Below are positions 17,753-27,113 of a stretch of DNA of 64,000 bases, in pieces. The translations under genes and the position numbers were made by a program. Below the pieces are notes generated by a model. It saw nothing but the letters and a program-made list of their open reading frames with translations. It searched no databases and was not told where the DNA came from. Each line of letters begins with the position of its first letter. The stretch's first letter is position 1. The stretch is from Chryseobacterium paridis (lineage in GTDB: Bacteria > Bacteroidota > Bacteroidia > Flavobacteriales > Weeksellaceae): assembly GCF_016595215.1 (NCBI RefSeq), contig NZ_JAENHK010000001.1, forward strand, positions 868,001 through 932,000, written 5' to 3'.

Positions 17753-18181
17753 ATGGAAAAGCTTCATAAATATTGCCTGAGTGTTTTATTGGTAATAATT
17801 TGCAGTAATATTTCAGCACAGAGCAACCATTGCTCCGTTGAAAATGAGGCTTATAAAAGACTGCATGAAGTCTATTCCCAGTTTTTTAATTCTCAGGATA
17901 CTAAAGACTGTTTCCTTTCTGAAAGAAAAAAGACCACCCCTTGTTATGCAATCAATCATAAGCAAAATGCTGGGGATCTTATTCAAATATCTTCTCAAAA
18001 ACAATATAACTTCACTGCGCATAAATACAATTCCGGAGGGAACCTTGAGAATAGGAAATATGAACAGGTTTTAGTAAATTTTGAGAAAGAGAATAAAGTA
18101 TACAGGTTCGTCGAAGGAACCTATTTCAAAAGTAAAGTTTCGAAGATCAGAAACAAAGATTATTTGGATATAATAAGTTAG
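17753..18181 (+). CDS. Small exported protein, function unknown
   Basis: 142 aa with a signal peptide (MEKLHKYCLSVLLVIICSNISAQ). The mature part is polar, with two Cys (KDCFLSE, TPCYAIN). I do not recognise a family. It is followed at 18278 by a sigma-54 activator gene, with an AT-rich gap of 96 nt. It is probably monocistronic. Confidence 0.6.
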   Translation: MEKLHKYCLSVLLVIICSNISAQSNHCSVENEAYKRLHEVYSQFFNSQDTKDCFLSERKKTTPCYAINHKQNAGDLIQISSQKQYNFTAHKYNSGGNLENRKYEQVLVNFEKENKVYRFVEGTYFKSKVSKIRNKDYLDIIS

Positions 18182-18277
18182 AATTCAAAATTTTACAACT
18201 ATTATTTAACAAATTAAACGAAGTCTGTATGATTTTTAAATACGGACGAAACTTAAGATCAATAATCTAATTTACTT

Positions 18278-19561
18278 ATGAGTAACGAGTTACAAAATAT
18301 AAAAAATCGTTTTGGAATAATTGGAAATTTTCCAGCTCTAAATCGCGCCTTAGAAAAATCTATTCAAGTAGCACCCACAGATATTTCCGTTTTAGTAATT
18401 GGAGAAAGTGGAGTTGGAAAAGAATTTATTCCTAAAATTATCCATTCAGAATCCAGAAGAAAACATCAGCCCTATATCGTTGTCAATTGTGGAGCAATTC
18501 CAGAAGGAACCATTGATTCAGAATTATTCGGACACGAAAAAGGAGCATTTACCGGAGCTACAGCTACCAGAAAAGGGTATTTTGAAGTAGCCGATGGTGG
18601 AACGATATTTCTTGATGAGGTTGGAGAACTTCCTTTGCAGACACAGGTTCGTCTATTGAGGGTTTTAGAGAGTGGAGAATTTATGAAAGTAGGTTCTTCT
18701 CAGGTGCAGAAAACCAATGTGAGAATTGTTGCAGCTACCAATGTCAACATGATGAAAGCCATTCAGGATGGTAGATTCCGTGAAGACTTATTTTATCGTT
18801 TGAATACAGTGCAAATCGATATGCCTCCTTTACGTGATCGAAAAGGAGATATTCACTTACTATTCCGAAAATTTGCCATAGATTTTGCTGAAAAATACAG
18901 AATGCCGGAATTGGTATTAGATCCAAGTGCTGTACACTATATTGAAAACTATAGCTTTCCTGGAAATGTACGTCAACTAAGGAATTTAGTTGAGCAAATG
19001 ACCGTTGTCGAGCGTGAAAGAACTGTAAACGTTGAAAAGCTGTCAGAGTATATACCTATGGAAACTCATTTGCCAATGGTGGTTAATACACCCAATTCGC
19101 AGAAACAGAGTGACTTTGGGAATGAAAGAGAGATTATGTATAAAATCCTCTTTGATATGAGAAACGATATCAATGATTTAAAATCGCTGACTTCAGAATT
19201 AATCAAAAACAGGGGGGCTAATGATCTGAGTTCTCAGGAGAAGACACTGATAAACAGACTATATACCCAGGAAACCCAACAAAATGGGAATTCAAATTCT
19301 TTATTGTATTTTGAGGACAGTCACCCGGTAGTTCAAACACCAACTATTATGTCTACTCCGGATGATAGCTATGAAGATATAGAAGATATAGAAATCGAGG
19401 AAAATAGACCTGAGTCTCTTTCGCTGCAAAACAACGAGAAGGATTTGATTATCAAGGCTTTGGAAAAGCATAAGGGACGTAGAAATAAAGCCGCCGATGA
19501 GCTTGGTATTTCACAAAGAACTTTATATAGGAAAATAAAACAATACAATCTAGAAGATTAA
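18278..19561 (+). CDS. Sigma-54-dependent transcriptional activator without receiver domain
   Basis: 427 aa. The AAA+ domain starts almost at the N-terminus, so there is no receiver or PAS sensor. Walker A is GESGVGKEF (near residue 48), the sigma-54 contact loop is GAFTGA, and Walker B is GGTIFLDEVGELP. The sensor/arginine-finger region contains FREDLFYRLNTVQI. After a long acidic linker (~285-385), the C-terminus is a Fis-type helix-turn-helix (KAADELGISQRTLYRKIKQYNL). The usual Gly-Glu-Thr-Gly-type signature reads GESGVGKE. It sits 2 nt before a membrane-protein gene and upstream of lptE, an order that suggests an envelope-related operon. Confidence 0.92.
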   Translation: MSNELQNIKNRFGIIGNFPALNRALEKSIQVAPTDISVLVIGESGVGKEFIPKIIHSESRRKHQPYIVVNCGAIPEGTIDSELFGHEKGAFTGATATRKGYFEVADGGTIFLDEVGELPLQTQVRLLRVLESGEFMKVGSSQVQKTNVRIVAATNVNMMKAIQDGRFREDLFYRLNTVQIDMPPLRDRKGDIHLLFRKFAIDFAEKYRMPELVLDPSAVHYIENYSFPGNVRQLRNLVEQMTVVERERTVNVEKLSEYIPMETHLPMVVNTPNSQKQSDFGNEREIMYKILFDMRNDINDLKSLTSELIKNRGANDLSSQEKTLINRLYTQETQQNGNSNSLLYFEDSHPVVQTPTIMSTPDDSYEDIEDIEIEENRPESLSLQNNEKDLIIKALEKHKGRRNKAADELGISQRTLYRKIKQYNLED

Positions 19562-19563
19562 TT

Positions 19564-20262
19564 ATGATGAATAGTAAGGCAAAGCCTATCGAATTTAAAT
19601 TAAATGAATACCTGAATAAAGGTCTGGAACTTTTAAAAAAAGATTTTGGGAATTTCTTAGTAGCTTACATTGTATGTATGATAATGGCTATTATACCTTT
19701 TTGTGGACTCCTGGCAATGGGAAATTTTTATAAATATTGCAGAAAAGTAAACAAAGGAGAGCAAGCAAACGTAGGTGATATTTTTAATTTTGATGATTTT
19801 TTACCTTATTTTATCGTACAGTTGATCATTATAGCGGCGGTTATAGTTCTGTATATTCCACTGTTTATATTAATTCCAGTGAGTTCAATGGCAGGTGGAG
19901 ATGATGCTTCCGCTGCTGTCGCAATATTTATGATGCCGTATATGTTCATAATTTTTATCGCTATTTTTATTGTAGCTTTACTTGGGTTTTATATACCAGC
20001 ACTGATTTCCTTAAAGGGGATTCGTGATATCAAGACTGCATGGAGTATGTCCAGGATTATGACAAAAAATAATTTGCTGTCTATTTTCTTATTTGCGATT
20101 GTTGTTGGATTTCTTTCTCAAATAGGAATACTTCTTTGTGGGATTGGTATTTTGATTACAATGCCTTATTTTTATACAACCCATTACTTTGCATTTGAGG
20201 ATGCTCTTCAGCAAATCGAATATGATGAAATAAAAGAAATCGGATCAAAAAATGAATTTTAA
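19564..20262 (+). CDS. Multi-pass membrane protein, function unknown
   Basis: 232 aa with about five to six hydrophobic helices (near 35-60, 80-110, 118-150, 175-205), so it is an inner-membrane protein. The short motif SLKGIRDIKTAWSMSRIM between helices is typical of DUF975-like or other small integral proteins, but I cannot assign a family. It begins 2 nt after the sigma-54 activator, and its end region overlaps the approach to lptE, so these genes form one operon. Confidence 0.75.
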   Translation: MMNSKAKPIEFKLNEYLNKGLELLKKDFGNFLVAYIVCMIMAIIPFCGLLAMGNFYKYCRKVNKGEQANVGDIFNFDDFLPYFIVQLIIIAAVIVLYIPLFILIPVSSMAGGDDASAAVAIFMMPYMFIIFIAIFIVALLGFYIPALISLKGIRDIKTAWSMSRIMTKNNLLSIFLFAIVVGFLSQIGILLCGIGILITMPYFYTTHYFAFEDALQQIEYDEIKEIGSKNEF

Positions 20263-20281
20263 AATTAAGAATATCAATATA

Positions 20282-20803
20282 ATGAAACTGAAAATTGTTG
20301 GTCTTTTGTTGCTTTGCCTGACTACTTTAAACTCGTGTTATAGTTTTACAGGATCCTCTTTGAAGGACGAAAAAACAATTCAGATTAATGAATTTCCAAA
20401 TAATGCTGCTTTGGTAAATCCTACTTTGGCGCAACAATTTTCTACGGCAATTCAGAATCGTTTCTTACAAAGAACAACCCTGAAAGGAACAAAAGAAAAT
20501 GCTGATATTTTGGTAGAAGGAGAAATTACAGATTACTCAATTACTCCTACTACAATTAGTTCCAATACACAGACAACATCCACTGGTGGAGTCATACAGG
20601 AATCACAAAACAAGCTTACCATTACGGTAAAGGTACATTATGAGAATAAATTACATTCTGAATTAAGTTTTGATAGAACCTATTCAGATGAGGCTGTATT
20701 TAACAGCAGTTTATCTCAAAGTGATATAGAAAATTCACAGGTGAAAATTGTAAACGATAGAATCATTAATAAGATATTTAACGATATTGTAGCGAACTGG
20801 TAA
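20282..20803 (+). CDS. lptE: LptE-like LPS-assembly lipoprotein
   Basis: 173 aa from the ATG at 20282; an in-frame ATG at 20252 would overlap the previous gene and precede the signal by ten polar residues. The lipoprotein signal MKLKIVGLLLLCLTTLNSC has the lipidated Cys at 19, followed by YSFTG. The body has the LptE pattern: IQINEFPN, then a NPTLAQQFSTAIQNRF helix, then DILVEGEITDYSI strands. LptE plugs LptD and helps insert LPS in the outer membrane. It is followed after 1 nt by the acidic TPR-like gene. Confidence 0.85.
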   Translation: MKLKIVGLLLLCLTTLNSCYSFTGSSLKDEKTIQINEFPNNAALVNPTLAQQFSTAIQNRFLQRTTLKGTKENADILVEGEITDYSITPTTISSNTQTTSTGGVIQESQNKLTITVKVHYENKLHSELSFDRTYSDEAVFNSSLSQSDIENSQVKIVNDRIINKIFNDIVANW

Positions 20804-20804
20804 G

Positions 20805-22754
20805 ATGAATAATAGAGTTTTAGAATTATTAAAGAACCCCAAAAACATTCAATCAGAAGATCTTAATCTTCTGAAAGAGGAAATTAATTCTTTTCCCTAT
20901 ATTCAAAATATAAGAGCTTTACATCTGTATGGTGTTCATCTTTATGATCAGGAAAATTATCAAAAAGAATTATCTACCACAGCTGCTTATACTACAGATA
21001 AAAAGATTCTGTATCAGTTAATTAACGGAAAAATCCAACAGAAAACAAAGCCTGAAATTGTAGAAAATAAGAATACAACTGAAGTTGAAAATAGATCAAG
21101 ATATTTTCCGAAGAGTAAGAGTTTCCCTATCAAAAGAGAAGAACTGTCTGGAAAATCGCAGATAAAAGAGTCCGTTCCTTCTCAACTTCCAGGTGCATTA
21201 CCTGAAATCAAGCACATTTATGTAAATGGAGAACGGAATAGAATCTTATTTGAAGGCGAGGAAAATTTCCTTGATGAAAATAATCATGAAACAATTGATC
21301 TTGAATCTACCTTAGAATCAGGAACGATTGTTACTCAAAAACAGAATATTATTCCTTCAGAAGAACCAGTTCAGGAAATTGAATCTCTTCAAGGAAATAC
21401 TGATTTAGATGAAGTTGTTAAACCTGATGAATCGGAGGACATCTCTGCTGAAGATATTGAACTGGCTATTTCTTCTGAATCAGGAGCTTCTGAAAATATA
21501 AATCAGGTAAATGATATTCAGGAAGAGGAACCTTCGAAAGAGGTAGGTAATGATTTTAAAGATAATGAATCAACAGAATTTACTCCTGAAGAAATTATCA
21601 ATGAAGATCAAATCACTTCTCCAATTGAAAAAGAAGAGGTTTCGGATAATTCTGAATTAAGTTTCCATGGAACTGATTCTTTCATGCCTGATGTCAAAAT
21701 AGAATCTGGTACGAGAGGTGAACTTCCTGTATCTGAAATTTCTCAACCAAGTTTCAACAAACATGAGGATGAAATGAGAAGACTGATTGAAGAAGTTGAG
21801 AAAAAGATGAAGGCAAGCAAAGTAATTGCAGACCAGAAAAAAGAAGACGAACCGGAAATGGTAAGTCATGATATCAACTTTGCTGAAACTCAGAGCTTTC
21901 ATCCGGTAATTAAAGAAGAAGAAAAAGAAAAAAAAGAGGTCGTTCAGGAAACTACTGATGTTAAGAGTTCAGAAGATTCCGAAATAAAAACAGAAGTTTT
22001 AAACGAAACTGCGAGCACTGATTTTAATGCAGACATAAAATCTGATTGGAAACCAATGAGTTTTGAATCTAATGTTCCGGATTCGTTACTCAATAAACCG
22101 ATAGAACCTTCTAAGCCAAAAGAAGAAATAATAAAAGAAGAGCTTCCAATAGAGAAGAATGTAACACCAATAGAGGTGGTTTCTGAACCAATCGAGGACG
22201 TAGAAGAGGAATCCAAGGAAGCGCAAGAAGAAATATCTGATACAGAAAATGCTGTAGAAAACAACAAGGAAGAAGTACCGGTAATGAATGTTTCTTTCTT
22301 TAGCTCAGATATTTCAAGTTGGACACATAATGAGGAAGAAAAAGAAGAAAGTCCGGAAGAAGATATTGTAGAGAAGGAAGAAATATCTTCCGATCCTGTT
22401 GATAGCAATGTTCCAGGCTTCATCAATACTTGGCAGAGCTGGCTGAAAATAGATCGTACAGAGAAAGAACCTGAAAAGGATAAGGCTGAGGTTAAAAATA
22501 AAGTTATCGAATCTTTCATAGAGAATAATCCCAAAATAAGTCAGCTAAAAGATGAAAGCAATTTTGTGGTGAAAGAAAAAAATGATGATATCTCACATTT
22601 GATGACGGAAACACTTGCTAAACTGTATTTTGAACAAAAATTGTATACTAAAGCGATAAAAGCATTTGAAATATTAGCTACTAAGCACCCTGAAAAGAAG
22701 TCTTATTTTGAAGATAAAGTTCAGGAAGTAAAAGATGTTAGAGGGAAAAATTAA
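20805..22754 (+). CDS. Large acidic protein with C-terminal tetratricopeptide-like region
   Basis: 649 aa. The N-terminal ~85 residues are helical. A long Glu/Asp/Ser-rich low-complexity stretch covers ~120-560 and is probably disordered. The C-terminus has a single TPR-like helix pair (ETLAKLYFEQKLYTKAIKAFEILATKHPEKKSYFEDKVQEVK). No signal peptide is seen, so it is probably cytoplasmic. It starts 1 nt after lptE in the sigma-54 activator operon. In flavobacteria a similar protein commonly follows lptE. Function is unknown; a scaffolding role is a guess. Confidence 0.8.
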   Translation: MNNRVLELLKNPKNIQSEDLNLLKEEINSFPYIQNIRALHLYGVHLYDQENYQKELSTTAAYTTDKKILYQLINGKIQQKTKPEIVENKNTTEVENRSRYFPKSKSFPIKREELSGKSQIKESVPSQLPGALPEIKHIYVNGERNRILFEGEENFLDENNHETIDLESTLESGTIVTQKQNIIPSEEPVQEIESLQGNTDLDEVVKPDESEDISAEDIELAISSESGASENINQVNDIQEEEPSKEVGNDFKDNESTEFTPEEIINEDQITSPIEKEEVSDNSELSFHGTDSFMPDVKIESGTRGELPVSEISQPSFNKHEDEMRRLIEEVEKKMKASKVIADQKKEDEPEMVSHDINFAETQSFHPVIKEEEKEKKEVVQETTDVKSSEDSEIKTEVLNETASTDFNADIKSDWKPMSFESNVPDSLLNKPIEPSKPKEEIIKEELPIEKNVTPIEVVSEPIEDVEEESKEAQEEISDTENAVENNKEEVPVMNVSFFSSDISSWTHNEEEKEESPEEDIVEKEEISSDPVDSNVPGFINTWQSWLKIDRTEKEPEKDKAEVKNKVIESFIENNPKISQLKDESNFVVKEKNDDISHLMTETLAKLYFEQKLYTKAIKAFEILATKHPEKKSYFEDKVQEVKDVRGKN

Positions 22755-22788
22755 TTCTTAGAGTTCTACTCAGACAAGAAAAATATTT

Positions 22789-22818
22789 AAAAGGGTTGAA
22801 TGTAAATTCAACCCTTTT
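22789..22818. terminator. Bidirectional terminator
   Basis: AAAAGGGTTGAAT/ATTCAACCCTTTT, a perfect 13-bp stem with loop GTAA, lies between two converging genes. Confidence 0.9.
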
Positions 22819-22822
22819 ATTT

Positions 22823-23431
22823 TTATACTTTATCTATTACACCATTATTACGTCTTAACTTTCGCCATGCTTTACGTCCAAATACAATAACGAGGATCAC
22901 TAAGATGATTGCCAAAATCGCTGCAATAATGGGAAGAGCCATAGCCAGAACAGACATAATCCCAGCTCCTGCAGTTTCAGTAGTTCCGACAACAGAATTA
23001 CCAAGTCCTCCGGTGGTTGCAGTTGATGCTGCTCTGAGCCCTGCAAATCCCGAACTAATTGTTGCTGCAGTTCCACCACCAGCAATTATTGCTAATGCCC
23101 ATTGGGGAAATGTTCCAAAATCCGCGAACTGGCTTGCAAATAATATAGATCCTGCAACCGTAGCCATTGGAACCGAAATGGTATCCAGTAAATGATCAAC
23201 AAAGGGAATGTAGTAAGCCAAAATCTCGGCAATGGTCGCGATACCGGTTGTTATAAGTGCAGGAAGTCCGGCGAGCCACTCAAACTGTTCACTCATAGGA
23301 ATCCAATGTAAGTAAGAAGCAAGACTAACAGCAAAAATGGGTAGAAAAACCCTAAAGCCTGTTGCTGCAGAAAGCCCGATACCAATAAATGCACTTAATA
23401 TATAAGGAAAGTAGGGAATGTTATCTAACAT
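22823..23431 (-). CDS. DUF4126 membrane protein
   Basis: 202 aa. Hydrophobic segments are separated by Gly/Ala/Thr-rich loops (GIGLSAATGFRVFLPIF, then GGGTAATISSGFAGLRAASTATTGGLGN), the characteristic pattern of DUF4126. The C-terminus is a final helix followed by a basic tail (GRKAWRKLRRNNG). It is an inner-membrane protein with no established function. It runs convergent with the lptE operon. Confidence 0.85.
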   Translation of the reverse strand: MLDNIPYFPYILSAFIGIGLSAATGFRVFLPIFAVSLASYLHWIPMSEQFEWLAGLPALITTGIATIAEILAYYIPFVDHLLDTISVPMATVAGSILFASQFADFGTFPQWALAIIAGGGTAATISSGFAGLRAASTATTGGLGNSVVGTTETAGAGIMSVLAMALPIIAAILAIILVILVIVFGRKAWRKLRRNNGVIDKV

Positions 23432-23534
23432 ATTAATTTTCAGATTGGTTTCCCATAAAGTTACAAAAACTATTGTAAGCTTTTATCTAATTTCTATTCC
23501 TAAATGAAAAGATGTGACCCCCTGAAATAATTAG

Positions 23535-23906
23535 TTATTTTTTCTGAGCCTGACAAAGCTTTATGAATTGAGACTCAACGTCCTGGAACTTCTCTGGCAT
23601 TTCAGGCGAAACCCAAAATAGCATGGCAAATGTTTTTTCTCCGAAAGAAGCTTTGAATAGATCTTTATGTAAACGATAGCATTCTCTCAATAATCTTTTT
23701 ACTCTATTTCTGCTAACTGCTTTTTTAAAGTATCTCTTCGAAACAGAAACTCCGAACTTAGAAGTTTCTATTGGTAGGTTTGGTTTATCCTTAAGCAAAA
23801 TAATTCTCAGATTTTCACAGGTTCTCCATTTACCCTTTTCGAAAAGTAATGAAATTTCATTTGTTTTTTTAAGCTTTTCCTCTTTAGGATATCCGAAGTT
23901 TTGCAT
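23535..23906 (-). CDS. rnpA: Ribonuclease P protein component
   Basis: 123 aa, typical length. The RNR signature is present: VSKRYFKKAVSRNRVKRLLREC. RnpA binds the RNase P RNA and helps it cut the 5' leader from pre-tRNAs. Here it is not next to rpmH; instead its ATG overlaps the tcdA stop by one base (TAATG), giving a tatD-like/tcdA/rnpA tRNA-linked operon. Confidence 0.95.
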   Translation of the reverse strand: MQNFGYPKEEKLKKTNEISLLFEKGKWRTCENLRIILLKDKPNLPIETSKFGVSVSKRYFKKAVSRNRVKRLLRECYRLHKDLFKASFGEKTFAMLFWVSPEMPEKFQDVESQFIKLCQAQKK

Positions 23907-24631
23907 TAATCTTTTTTTACTAAATAATTAATAACTTCAGCTGCAGCATACAAGCCAAAGATGGCAGGAATATAACTTATTGTACCATAGAAAGACCTTT
24001 TGTAATTAGCTCCGTCTGTCAGTTTTAAGCTTTCTTCATTCTGTAATTCATTAGAAAAGACACATCTGATACCCTTGTCTATTTTTTCTTTTTTCAGTCT
24101 TTTTCTCACTTGCTTTGCTAAAAAACAGTTTTGAGTTTTACTGATATCTCTTACAAGAACTTTACTTGGGTCTATCTTACCACCAGCACCCATTGAACTC
24201 ACTATTTTTACTTTTCTTTTTCTGGCAGCTATCATCAGGTATACCTTGGGCGTTACACTGTCAATGCAATCCAAAACATAATCAAAGTTTTCTGAATCAA
24301 GGATTTCATCCATTCGGTCAGGATTTAAAAATTCATTGATCTTTATCAGATTGAGACCTGGATTGATATCCAGTAGCCTGTCAGCAACCACATCTACTTT
24401 GTGCTTTCCAACGGTAGAATGTAATGCGGGAAGTTGCCTGTTGACATTCGTAATATCTACAGTGTCACCATCTACAATAGTCATGCTGCCAACACCAGCT
24501 CTTGCCAGAAATTCTGCTGCAAAAGAACCCACACCTCCTAAACCTACTACCAGAACCTTTGCCTTATTAAGTTTTTCTAATCCTTCTTCTTTAATAAGCA
24601 GTTCCGTTCTTTCCAGCCAATATTTATCCAT
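23906..24631 (-). CDS. tcdA: tRNA threonylcarbamoyladenosine dehydratase
   Basis: 241 aa. The ThiF/MoeB/E1-like fold has the ATP-binding glycine motif VVGLGGVGSFAAEFLARAG near residues 28-46, then VDGDTVDITNVNRQL, and a Cys-containing substrate region. It cyclises t6A37 to ct6A in ANN-decoding tRNAs, using ATP. It overlaps the TatD-like gene upstream by 8 nt and rnpA downstream by 1 nt, so the three are translationally coupled. Confidence 0.93.
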   Translation of the reverse strand: MDKYWLERTELLIKEEGLEKLNKAKVLVVGLGGVGSFAAEFLARAGVGSMTIVDGDTVDITNVNRQLPALHSTVGKHKVDVVADRLLDINPGLNLIKINEFLNPDRMDEILDSENFDYVLDCIDSVTPKVYLMIAARKRKVKIVSSMGAGGKIDPSKVLVRDISKTQNCFLAKQVRKRLKKEKIDKGIRCVFSNELQNEESLKLTDGANYKRSFYGTISYIPAIFGLYAAAEVINYLVKKD

Positions 24632-25250
24632 TTTTTATCGTCTCTAAATTTTCTTTAATTTGTTGAGTAAGTTCTTCCAATGTAATTCCTTTTATTTCTG
24701 AAACTTTCAGATACAATTCTTCTATATTAAAGTATTCATTATCAGTTTCTAAGAAGATCCTGTTTAAAGGAACTATTTTCAAAGTATTTTGCAAAGATAA
24801 ATTATACAAAACAGGTTTTCCAACACTCAAATAAAAATTATTTTTTAGCAGATCTTCTGCAATGCTTTGTTTTTTATTAAAACCATGGATGACCATTGCC
24901 TGTTCTGCCTTATTTCTGAAAGAAATAATCTCATAGAATTTTCTTACACAATGAATGACCAAAGGTTTTTTCAATTCATTGGAAATTTTGATTTGTCTCA
25001 AAAATACCATTTCCTGAATTTTCATATCAATGGGTACCAAACCATCAAGGCCGCATTCTCCAATGGTAAAACAATTTTCATGGATTGCAGAATCTAACCA
25101 GCTAAATTGTTTGTCAAGAATATCCGGATTAATATCTTTTGGATGGATCCCCACAGAATAAGGACCTGTGGGTATAACATCTTCAATATCTACATTGTAA
25201 ATGCCATAGGTTACATTTTTTTTATGATGGTGAAAATCAAAAAATTCCAT
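24624..25250 (-). CDS. TatD-family metal-dependent hydrolase
   Basis: 208 aa from the ATG at 25250; a TTG at 25256 is also in frame. The metal-binding start motif is FFDFHHHKK rather than the usual xDxHxH, and the protein is short for the family (~255 aa). Other TatD marks are present: IGECGLDGL, LVIHCVRKFYEII, and the C-terminal FLETDNEYFNIEELY. It is probably a DNase or exonuclease. The divergent N-terminal motif raises some doubt about activity. Coupled to tcdA by overlap. Confidence 0.85.
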   Translation of the reverse strand: MEFFDFHHHKKNVTYGIYNVDIEDVIPTGPYSVGIHPKDINPDILDKQFSWLDSAIHENCFTIGECGLDGLVPIDMKIQEMVFLRQIKISNELKKPLVIHCVRKFYEIISFRNKAEQAMVIHGFNKKQSIAEDLLKNNFYLSVGKPVLYNLSLQNTLKIVPLNRIFLETDNEYFNIEELYLKVSEIKGITLEELTQQIKENLETIKNG

Positions 25251-25347
25251 GGTCAAAAATACTATTATTTAGAATTAATTTAAAATTCTTAAACGAACGT
25301 TTATAAATATGTTAAAAATTTCTTAACTTTACTCAAATCGACACTTT

Positions 25348-25977
25348 ATGAAAAAAAAATTTACGGAAAAACAAATCCATATTTTGGATATTGCCGAGGA
25401 GCTAATTGCGAAAAAAGGGTATGAAGGAACATCGGTGAGGGATATTTGCTCCAAAGCAAACATTAATGTTGCAATGATTTCCTATTATTTTGGTTCAAAA
25501 GAAAAAATGATGTCCTATCTCTATCAATACAGAGTATTGAAAACCAGAGAGAACTTTTCAGAATTTGCAGATACCATTAAAGATGGTAAACCCGAAATGC
25601 AAATGAAAGAAATCATAAAGTACATTGTATCTCAATTGTTTAAGTATAATTATTTTCATGGGTTTGTCACTCAGGAGCTTCGGCATACAGAAAATCTGAA
25701 GGTCGAGTTATTGGATTTTTATCAGCTATTTGTAAAAAAATTAGATGAGGTAATCAAAAAAGGGGTTGCTTCAGGTGTTTTTACATTTACTCCAAAGCCG
25801 GAAGATATCCTTACAACAATTATAGGGTCTACATTATTTGTGATTCGCAATAAGAACTTTTACGAGCTCTATGTACCTAGTAAAAATGAAGAAGCTTATG
25901 CCAAGGAGGCCGAGAAAAAAGTAAGAATGAATCTTTTATTAAGTGTTTTTGCAATATTGGGATACGCTGCGGACTAA
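25348..25977 (+). CDS. TetR/AcrR-family transcriptional regulator
   Basis: 209 aa. The N-terminal helix-turn-helix reads ILDIAEELIAKKGYEGTSV, then ICSKANINVAMISYYFGSKEKMM, which is the standard TetR DNA-binding domain. The C-terminal ligand domain is helical and not assignable to a ligand. It is divergent from the tcdA operon and followed by bamD 99 nt away. No obvious transporter target is adjacent. Confidence 0.9.
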   Translation: MKKKFTEKQIHILDIAEELIAKKGYEGTSVRDICSKANINVAMISYYFGSKEKMMSYLYQYRVLKTRENFSEFADTIKDGKPEMQMKEIIKYIVSQLFKYNYFHGFVTQELRHTENLKVELLDFYQLFVKKLDEVIKKGVASGVFTFTPKPEDILTTIIGSTLFVIRNKNFYELYVPSKNEEAYAKEAEKKVRMNLLLSVFAILGYAAD

Positions 25978-26024
25978 AATTACGTTAAATAATCATAAAA
26001 AAAAATCTATTGATAAAAAAGTTA

Positions 26025-26032
26025 TATTTTTG
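26025..26032 (+). promoter_or_regulatory. Promoter box upstream of bamD
   Basis: TATTTTTG followed by CA matches TAnnTTTG, 44 nt before the bamD ATG. Confidence 0.6.
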
Positions 26033-26076
26033 CAAATTAATAGATCGGAATAATCCGGGAATGGTTGAATTTTTAT

Positions 26077-27072
26077 ATGAAAAAATATATTTTAGGTCTT
26101 TTTGCCATAGCTGTAATTTCATCATGTGCAAGTCAGCAGGAAAAAGCATTGAAAAGTGCTGATAAAGCTTTCATCTTAAAGGCAGCAAATGAAAATTTTG
26201 CTAAAAAGAAATGGAAGAATGCTTTAGCTCTTTACGACAGGCTTGCTAACCTCGTTGCAGGTACTGATGATTTTCCTAATGTTGGATTTAATACCGCCTA
26301 TGCCAACTATTATGATAAGAACTATAAGTTAGCAGGACATCAGTTTAAAAACTTTGCTGTAAGCTTTCCAAAAGATCCAAGAGCAGAAGAAGCAGCTTAT
26401 ATGTCTGCATTATGTTACTATGAAGGATCTATGGATTACAACTTGGATCAGACAAGTACTGAGTTAGCTGTAAATGAATTACAGGACTTCCTTAATAATT
26501 ATCCTAATTCAGAAAGGTCTAAGAATATCAATCAGCTTATTGACGAGTTGACCTATAAACTAGAATTCAAATCTTACGAAAACGCAAGACAATACTATAA
26601 AATGGGTGATTATAAATCAGCCACTGTTGCGTTGGAAAATGTATTGGAAGACTTTCCAAGTACAAAACTTCGTCCGAAGATCTATGATTATATGATGAAG
26701 TCTCGTTATCTGCTTGCACAAAATTCTGTTTATGGTCTTAAAGAAGAACGTATAGAAAGTGCAATAGCTTTTACAAAACAAGTCGAAAAAGACCTTCCGA
26801 ATACGGAATATTCTAAAACTGCAGTAGATCTTAGAGAAAAACTTGACAAAGAAAAACAAAATTTTGCAGTTGTAAAGAAGCAAACTGAAGCTAGATTAGC
26901 AACATTAACTGCAAGGCAAAAGAAAGAAGCAGACAAGCTGGAAGCGAGAAATAAGACCGATCAACAGATCAAAGATCAGGTTGATACAGAGAAAAAAGCA
27001 ATGCAGATTCAGAGAGATAGTGCTAAGTTACAGACACCTCCTCCTGCTGCCACTTTCAAAATCAAAAGATAA
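26077..27072 (+). CDS. bamD: Outer-membrane assembly factor BamD
   Basis: 331 aa from the ATG at 26077. The lipoprotein signal MKKYILGLFAIAVISSC has the lipid Cys at 17. It is followed by TPR pairs (FAKKKWKNALALYDRLA, NYKLAGHQFKNFAVSFPKD, PRAEEAAYMSALCYYEGS). A charged coiled-coil C-terminal tail (~265-331) is longer than in E. coli BamD. It is part of the BAM complex that inserts barrel proteins into the outer membrane. It heads a bamD-rpoZ-coaBC-porD-recN set conserved in flavobacteria. Confidence 0.93.
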   Translation: MKKYILGLFAIAVISSCASQQEKALKSADKAFILKAANENFAKKKWKNALALYDRLANLVAGTDDFPNVGFNTAYANYYDKNYKLAGHQFKNFAVSFPKDPRAEEAAYMSALCYYEGSMDYNLDQTSTELAVNELQDFLNNYPNSERSKNINQLIDELTYKLEFKSYENARQYYKMGDYKSATVALENVLEDFPSTKLRPKIYDYMMKSRYLLAQNSVYGLKEERIESAIAFTKQVEKDLPNTEYSKTAVDLREKLDKEKQNFAVVKKQTEARLATLTARQKKEADKLEARNKTDQQIKDQVDTEKKAMQIQRDSAKLQTPPPAATFKIKR

Positions 27073-27076
27073 TTCG

Positions 27077-27084
27077 TAAATTTG
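27077..27084 (+). promoter_or_regulatory. Internal promoter box before rpoZ
   Basis: TAAATTTG followed by CC matches TAnnTTTG. It lies in the 41-nt bamD-rpoZ gap, 30 nt before the rpoZ ATG. Confidence 0.5.
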
Positions 27085-27113
27085 CCACCTTATAAATAAA
27101 TAATTTTCTCAAA

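Noticed and set aside
21944..22534. Long minus-strand ORF of 196 aa opposite the acidic TPR-like gene
   Set aside because: Its Ser-rich sequence is the mirror of Glu/Asp-rich codons on the other strand; there is no promoter or plausible start, and the plus-strand gene is clearly real.
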